DNA of 64,000 nucleotides, from NCBI RefSeq assembly GCF_041381155.1, contig NC_091143.1, positions 25,261,695-25,325,694 of the forward strand. Direction: 5' to 3'. Under the pieces are notes generated by a model. It did not search any database, was not told the DNA's origin, and saw nothing but the letters and a program-made list of their open reading frames with translations. Source of the DNA: Argopecten irradians (Eukaryota > Mollusca > Bivalvia > Pectinida > Pectinidae). Shown in pieces: positions 57,993 to 64,000 of this stretch (the stretch's first letter is position 1; the number at the start of each line of letters is the position of its first letter). Both the position numbers and the translations under genes were made by a program.

Positions 57993-59290
57993 CACTTTTT
58001 GAGACCTGTCTCACATGAGTCACTTCAACTGTTTCTGAGACCTGTCTTACCTCAGCTGTTTATGAGACCTGTCTCATCTTGGATATTTCTGAGACCTGTC
58101 TCACCTCAGCCGTTTCTGAGACCTGTCTCATTTGAGTCACTTCAACTGTTTCTGAGATCTGTCTCACCTCAGCTGATTATAAGGCCTGTCTCATCTCCGC
58201 TGTTTCTGAGACATGTCTCACCTCAGCTATTTATGAGACCTGTCTCATCTCTGCTATTTCTGAGACCTGTACATGTCTCACCTAAGCCATTTCTGAGACC
58301 TGTCTCATTTGAGTCACTTCAACTGTTTCTGAGATCGGTCTCACCTCAGCTGATTATAAGACCTGTCTCACATCGGCCTTTTCTGAGACCTCTCTCACCT
58401 GGCACTGTCGGCTGTTTCTGAGACCTGTCTGGACTTCTCTCGCTGTTTCTGAGACCCTCTCCGACTCACTGGGCTGTTTATGAGACCTGTCTGGCCTTGG
58501 CTGTTCTGAGACCTCTCTCACCTGGGCTGTTTATGAGACCTGTCTGGCCTTGGCTGTTTCTGAGACCTCTCTGGCTGTTTATGAGACCTGTCTGGCCTTG
58601 GCTGTTTCTGAGACCTCTCTCACCTGGACTGTTTATGAGACCTGTCTGGCCTTGGCTGTTTCTGAGACCTCTCTCACCTGGGCTGTTTATGAGACCTGTC
58701 TGGCCTTGGCTGTTTCTGAGACCTCTCTCACCTGGGCTGTTTATGAGACCTGTCTGGCCTCGGCTGTTTCTGAGACCTCTCTCACCTGGGCTGTTTATGA
58801 GACCTGTCTGGCCTCGGCTGTTTCTGAGACCTCTCTCACCTGGGCTGTTTATGAGACCTGTCTGGCCTCGGCTGTTTCTGAGACCTCTCTCACCTGGGCT
58901 GTTTATGAGACCTCCGTTTCTGAGACCTATCTCACCTCGGCTGTTTCTGAGACCTCTCTCACCTGGGCTGTTTATGAGACCTGTCTGGCCTCGGCTGTTT
59001 CTGAGACCTCTCTCACCTGGGCTGTTTATGAGACCTGTCTGGCCTCGGCTGTTTCTGAGACCTCTCTCACCTGGGCTGTTTATGAGACCTGTCTGGCCTC
59101 GGCTGTTTCTGAGACCTCTCTCACCTGGGCTGTTTATGAGACCTGTCTGGCCTCGGCTGTTTCTGAGACCTCTCTCACCTGGGCTGTTTATGAGACCTGT
59201 CTGGCCTTGGCTGTTTCTGAGACCTCTCTCACCTGGGCTGTTTACAAGACCTGTCTGGCCTTGGCTGTTTCTGAGACCTCTCTCATCTTA
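57993..59290 (+). repeat. 27-bp minisatellite with 54-bp dimer structure
   Basis: Roughly 45-50 monomers of gctgttt(a/c)tgagacct then (c/g)tct(c/g)(a/g)cct(c/g)g. In the right two-thirds they alternate as two monomer types, giving a homogenised 54-bp higher-order unit; the left third is more diverged. Because 27 is a multiple of three, open frames run through it (58497-59291 and 58550-59299), but they have no unique sequence. Confidence 0.92.
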
Positions 59291-59299
59291 GCTTATTAA

Positions 59300-62200
59300 T
59301 GAAATATACATATGTTCACCCATCTGTTTCAGTGTGTACTCTTCATTACATTATAATTAGCTGATCATTATAAACTGAGAGCAGACAGATCTGTCCTGCT
59401 TTTAACAGTTGTTTATTAGATTGAAAAAACCTAGCAGCTTTAAAGCTGCAATATCTACATTATTATAGATGTTTTATCTTTTTAATATAAGTGATTAGCT
59501 TATTTTTGAGAGATCTGAAAAGCATATTGTGATAGTAGTGACTTCAGAGTTTTGTGAAGAAGAGGTTGCTTTTACTACTCATAGTTTGGTTAAACTTAAA
59601 TGAAAAAAATCAATTGCTTTTTGCTATCAAAATGCATAAAAGAATGTATGCTCATGACCAGGCAGTTCAAAAATTTGTTGACATTGACCAAAAGAATGCC
59701 CTTTGTTAAAGTTATGAAAGTGATAAATAGGTCATAAAGATGTGATGACATACAAGATTATTGCTATACAGAAGTGTATCAAGGACCAGCTATTGATTTT
59801 TCTTGAATATATTCCCCGATGGTAGTGTTGACTGATATATTGGGAATTTCTGGAACATTAATTTGCATTTGCATTGAAGATATGTTTAATCAGTTAGGGA
59901 CCACAATATACCATATACTTTAAATTAAACTTAGACTTTGATTAGCACAAATTTTTTTATCGATTAGCACATGGTCGAGATAATAAGGATCAATATTTTA
60001 AAAACTATCATATTATCTTTCTTGGTGATATGTCTAACAAGACCTCATAGTACAATTTAAAATTGCTAAGAGATTTTTTTATGATGTTGTAAAGTATTTA
60101 TGTTTGAAATGTTGACAAAATCTGGAAAAAAAATATCATGATGATACCTGGTCAATTCATTTATATTATTTTTCATTTCTTGAAATCAATTGCAAAACAC
60201 AAGATAATAAGAAAAAAACAATTCCTAATATATTTATTTTATGACATTATTTTGTGCTTTCCAAGATTGATAAAATTGCTTTCTTTTGTTGTTTTTTTTT
60301 GTATAATGTGATGGCTGATTATACTGAAACAAATGAGACAGTACCCATCCATCCATTGTCAAAATTAGTGTTAGTTTTCTCAAAATTCCTATGGATCAAG
60401 TACCTACCATTAAATTTATTCCTCACTGCAGTTCTTTTAGTTTTTACCAAATACTGAAATGTACGCCAGTACAGTGCAAGTTTAATTAACGTGATGACTG
60501 CTGTTTGTAAGTGGAATTAAATTTTCTGATGGCAAGCAACATCAACTTTTACCCAATGGACCTTTTTCAAATATGTGCCATAATTGCAGTTACATGTTTA
60601 CGTATGTAGAAACAATCATCTGTGTTATAAACATTTTCATTAAGAGGTAGTTGACCATTGAATTTATATTGTTTTATTGCATATTTTATCCTTACTATTA
60701 TTTTTTCTTAAGAATGACCTGATATACTAAGATCAAAATTAAATCTATGTGTATATTGGAATATTCTTTTAATGGAAGTAGAAAATGTATATAGATAATA
60801 TTGACAAACATATCTCAAATTCAAAAACCTACTAATCCAATATTTTTTCAGCACTGGTATTTAATTTCTACCAAACTGTCCTCATTGTGAAAAAAAAATC
60901 ATTATATAAATGCACAAGTTTTTGAAGATTATTATAAAATTCATTTTTAATACAATTACTATTGAAGAGTAACATACATGTATGTGTATTACATTAAGTG
61001 TGAAGAAAGGCATCATATTTTCTTGTATATATTCAATAGATCGTAAGACATGGAGTACCTGTTTATATGTGAATTATATCAAACCTTTTTATGCGAAATC
61101 AATGCAAATTGTTACGGGTTATTTTATAAAAATAGCTGATATCATCGTTACAGTCATCCACCCCATGTTTGTTAAAGGTTTTCATTCATAGTGCTTTTCA
61201 GAGGCAATTCATAACATCATAAGTATTATTTGAATGTGGTATATTTGGTAATACATGTGTGTTTAAACTCCATGAGACCTAACTGTAAACAGATAAGATT
61301 ATAGATAAACAGATAAGATTATAGAAATAGGTTGAAACAGACCTTCAAGATGTTAACTTGAGAAAAAAATTTTGTCATTATTTCTCATAGATTTATTATT
61401 TAATTACTTGACATTTGATCAAACAAACTTATTTACCATAAGATCCTGGTATCTTTATTTTTTTTATAGAAAGATACATATTAATTTCTTGTGGTATGGT
61501 GCAGTTGTTTTTGTATTTATTAACACATTGTGGGCTGTTAATGTTAAGAATTGTTTGTCTGAGAGCCAGATGTCTTAGATCTGAAAATGAGATTAAAATT
61601 TCAAATTTTCATAAACTGATACAGTATCTAGTGCTTAAAGATATTCGATTCAATCTTGGAGGGAAATTCTGTAGTTCGATTCACTTCAAGTTTAATTAGT
61701 GGCCAACCATTAAATTTCATATACAAATGTATACATGTATATGATAATTTTATTAATTTCATTGAAATATCAATAAACATTAAGAAGTTTCAAAATGAGA
61801 AATTTCTATAAAAAAAAAGAATATTAATTATGACTATATTATTCTGAATATGGTTTTAAACCAAATCATCATTATTTATATCAAACTGTAAATGTGGTTG
61901 GAAAACTAAAATATTTAACTTGTCGGACAAAATATCTTTATAAAAGAATATCCTGCATGTAGTTAATAAGAGTTTCAGTATAGTCTTTAGCAGTGATCAA
62001 TATTTTATTGTCAAAATGGTGCAAATTTTACATCAGCATGTAGTGCTATTGTAGAGAAATTTCATCTATTTGAAATTACAATTTTTAGAAGAATATTTTA
62101 CTGTATTTGACCTTTTCCTAAAATCATATATATATACCACCTAAACAAAAATCAAGCCGAAACAGTTAAATGATTATTTCATTCATCATTAGATATATCA

Positions 62201-62560
62201 ATCAGGTTGCCATGGAGATGTTATAACCATATCTACATGTATATGGTTTGAATGTCGTTATCATTACTAATCTCTGATATTGACTAGCAGGTTTAATTTG
62301 ATTTATTTACTGTTATTAGTTAGATGTTTCACCCTGCAGAAGTCTTCATGTAAAGTCCATGTTTTTTGTTTCAAATTCCTTTTCACGCACATTTTGTATG
62401 CTTTGCGAAATTTGAACCATAGAGTTGCCATTTGCATAATACATAGTAGGATAAGTATTATGTTGTGAAATGAGGTAAAATTTTGAATAATTTGCTTTAC
62501 AGAATAATTTGTTATTATTCTGTTTAATTAGTCATTAAAGTGTAATTAAAACTCTAGTAA
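59300..62560. other. AT-rich gene-free interval
   Basis: About 3.2 kb with short frames only and no splice-bounded coding block that I can defend. A 24-bp direct duplication 'acagataagattatag' occurs near 61287-61325. Confidence 0.5.
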
Positions 62561-62569
62561 TTGATATGA

Positions 62570-63420
62570 TCTTTCTTTGTGGTCGAACTAGTAAATATTA
62601 CTCTGCTGATGGTATATGTGATATGATCTGCTGTCACATGATCTTTGTATTCTAGGCCATGTAATTATATCTAAATAGTCACATGATTCTTGTGGTCTAG
62701 GTCATGTGATACTAGCAGTCACATATGATCTTGGTGTTTTAGATGGAGATATTTACCGTCACATGATCATGCATGGTATCTTTGCATAATAGATTTACAT
62801 TGAAGTAAGTCATGTGATATCTGTTGTCACGTGATCTTGGTGGTCTGCGCATTTAGTTTTACACTGCAGTAAGTCATGTGATACATGTACATTTGCATAT
62901 GCAGTCACATGATGGTTAATTGTAGTCATGACAGTTAGTTTTATACTGCAGTAATTATAAGTCATGTGATATTGGCTGTCACTTAATCTTGTTGGTTTAG
63001 ACAGAATGTTTTATAATACAGCAAGTCATGTGATGAATCTCCTGTCACATGATCTTTGTGGTCTTGCTGGGGCATTTAGTTTTACACTGCAGTAAGTCAT
63101 GTGATGTATCTCTTGTCACATGATCTTTGTGGTGTAACTGCAGCTGGGGCAGTTAGTTTTACACTGCAGTAAGTCATGTGATGAATCTCTTAATTGTCAC
63201 ATGATTTTTGTGGTGTAGCTGGGGCAGTTAGTTTTACACTACAGTAAGTCATGTGATGTATCTCTTGTCACATGATCTTTGTGGTGTACTGCAGCTGGGG
63301 CAGTTAGTTTTACACTGCAGTAAGTCATGTGATAAATCTCGTGTCAAATGATTTTTGGGTCTCTAGCTTAATGCAGATGGTTTACACTCCTAGAGAAAGT
63401 CATGTGATCTCCAGTCAGTT
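62570..63420 (+). repeat. ~75-85-bp tandem repeat rich in CATGTGA/TCACATGA
   Basis: About ten diverged units of 'gtcacatgatctttgtggt', 'gcagttagttttacactgcagtaag' and 'tcatgtgatgtatctctt'. Each unit contains the inverted pair TCATGTGA / TCACATGA and the palindrome ctgcag. The central units (63010-63330) are most alike. Confidence 0.85.
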
Positions 63421-63689
63421 CTTGCTTTTGCAATCACAAGTGATATATATGTATATAATGCAAGTGATATATATGTATATAATGCAATGTTTTATTTGAT
63501 CTCAGAGTTTTATATTCATGGAAATATGTATGAATGTGTTAGGTCTCATGTTAAAGGTTTGTTAACTTTGTTTGTAATTTAATCTCATGGGTAATTAGTG
63601 ACTATCCATTCTCGCACTTCAGAATGATGTCTGAAATCAAAATTTCAATGCTTTCCTTAGATCAAGTTGCTGTATTTTGAGTTATATTT

Positions 63690-64000
63690 TTATCCCCCGC
63701 TTTCTCCGAAACAAGGGGTATTCATTTGGACTTGTCCGTCTGTCTGTCCCTCTGTCTGTAGCACTTCGTTTCCATGCAATAACTGTAACAAATCTAAACC
63801 GATTTACTTTATACTTGATCATGACAATTAAGGTTAAATGCCTTAAGGGCTAGGCCAAGTTCGATCGCAACTTTCAACGGACCTTATTTAGCAGAGTTAT
63901 GGCCCTTTGCTTAAATAAAAAAGTTAGTTTCTGCCTCTTCTGTACAATAACTGTGATAAATATTAACCGATTTTCTTCAAACTTGTTAACCAGGTTGAAT
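63690..64000 (+). repeat. Dispersed repeat, cut by window end
   Basis: 'ccccgctttctccgaaacaaggggta', 'ttggacttgtccgtctgtctgtc', 'gagttatggccctttgctt' and a second 'tctgtacaataactgtgataaatattaaccgattt' unit resemble a family that I recall as common in molluscs. Two partial units are visible before the edge. Confidence 0.6.

Noticed and set aside
57993-59290. Third splice-donor minisatellite (minus-strand CAG|GTGAGA)
   Set aside because: No exon can be recognised at the array edge. The match to donor consensus may be chance within a 54-bp unit.
58497-59299. Two overlapping ~250-residue frames with nonapeptide repeats
   Set aside because: Pure consequence of a 27-bp period without stop codons. 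No signal peptide, unique ends or splice context, and two frames are open at once.

Overview
The window is nuclear DNA from an animal. It is AT-rich, its genes are split by GT-AG introns, and it is crowded with old transposons. The dispersed families point to a bivalve mollusc. They include a 'cctatcaacagc...aaggacgg' repeat, AAGGCCC-hairpin elements with internal tandem units, tRNA-headed SINEs and TTAA-type MITEs. A scallop-like species is my guess; no marker gene fixes the species.

Four genes can be supported. (1) 11691-12620 (+): an intronless TMEM53/DUF829-type alpha/beta-hydrolase-fold protein of 309 aa with a presequence-like N-terminus. (2) 23529-14628 (-): an RGP1 homologue, the arrestin-like partner in the RIC1-RGP1 exchange factor for Rab6. 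All eight coding exons can be placed; they sum to 1167 nt (388 aa) and every phase joins correctly. (3) 49609-41347 (-): a six-blade kelch-repeat protein of 392 aa in seven exons. Its last blade is interrupted by a stop just before the exon end, and a possible further exon lies at 39439-39540. (4) 53919-55256 (+): an F-box protein of 445 aa in one coding exon. Weaker candidates are an orphan exon-like ORF (10432-10647), a lysine-rich ORF pair (26218-26871, minus) and a tiny 'first exon' present in two inverted copies (30196-30229 and 34066-34100).

Layout: 1-1710 is the 3' end of a Ty3/gypsy retrotransposon with a broken integrase and a 188-bp LTR. 1.7-11.6 kb is gene-free and holds MITEs, dispersed repeats and a decayed DIRS-like element. 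11.7-13 kb is the TMEM53-like gene, followed by a SINE. 14.6-24.2 kb is the RGP1 gene, with a 5'-truncated LINE in intron 1. 24.7-34.2 kb is a repeat complex made of two large inverted-repeat pairs. 34.4-37 kb holds tandem arrays, including nine ~146-bp units with paired YY1-like sites. 39.4-49.6 kb is the kelch gene. 50-53.1 kb holds SINEs and a pogo-like element. 53.9-55.3 kb is the F-box gene. 55.4-64 kb is mostly tandem arrays and transposons.

The most striking observation is that two unrelated genes on the minus strand each carry an intronic minisatellite that starts at an exon boundary. In both, the repeat unit is the last bases of that exon plus its 5' splice site. RGP1 exon 7 has about 12 extra donor copies at 15421-16112. 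The last confirmed kelch exon has about 34 extra copies at 39961-41326. Each array is therefore a ladder of near-identical candidate splice donors.
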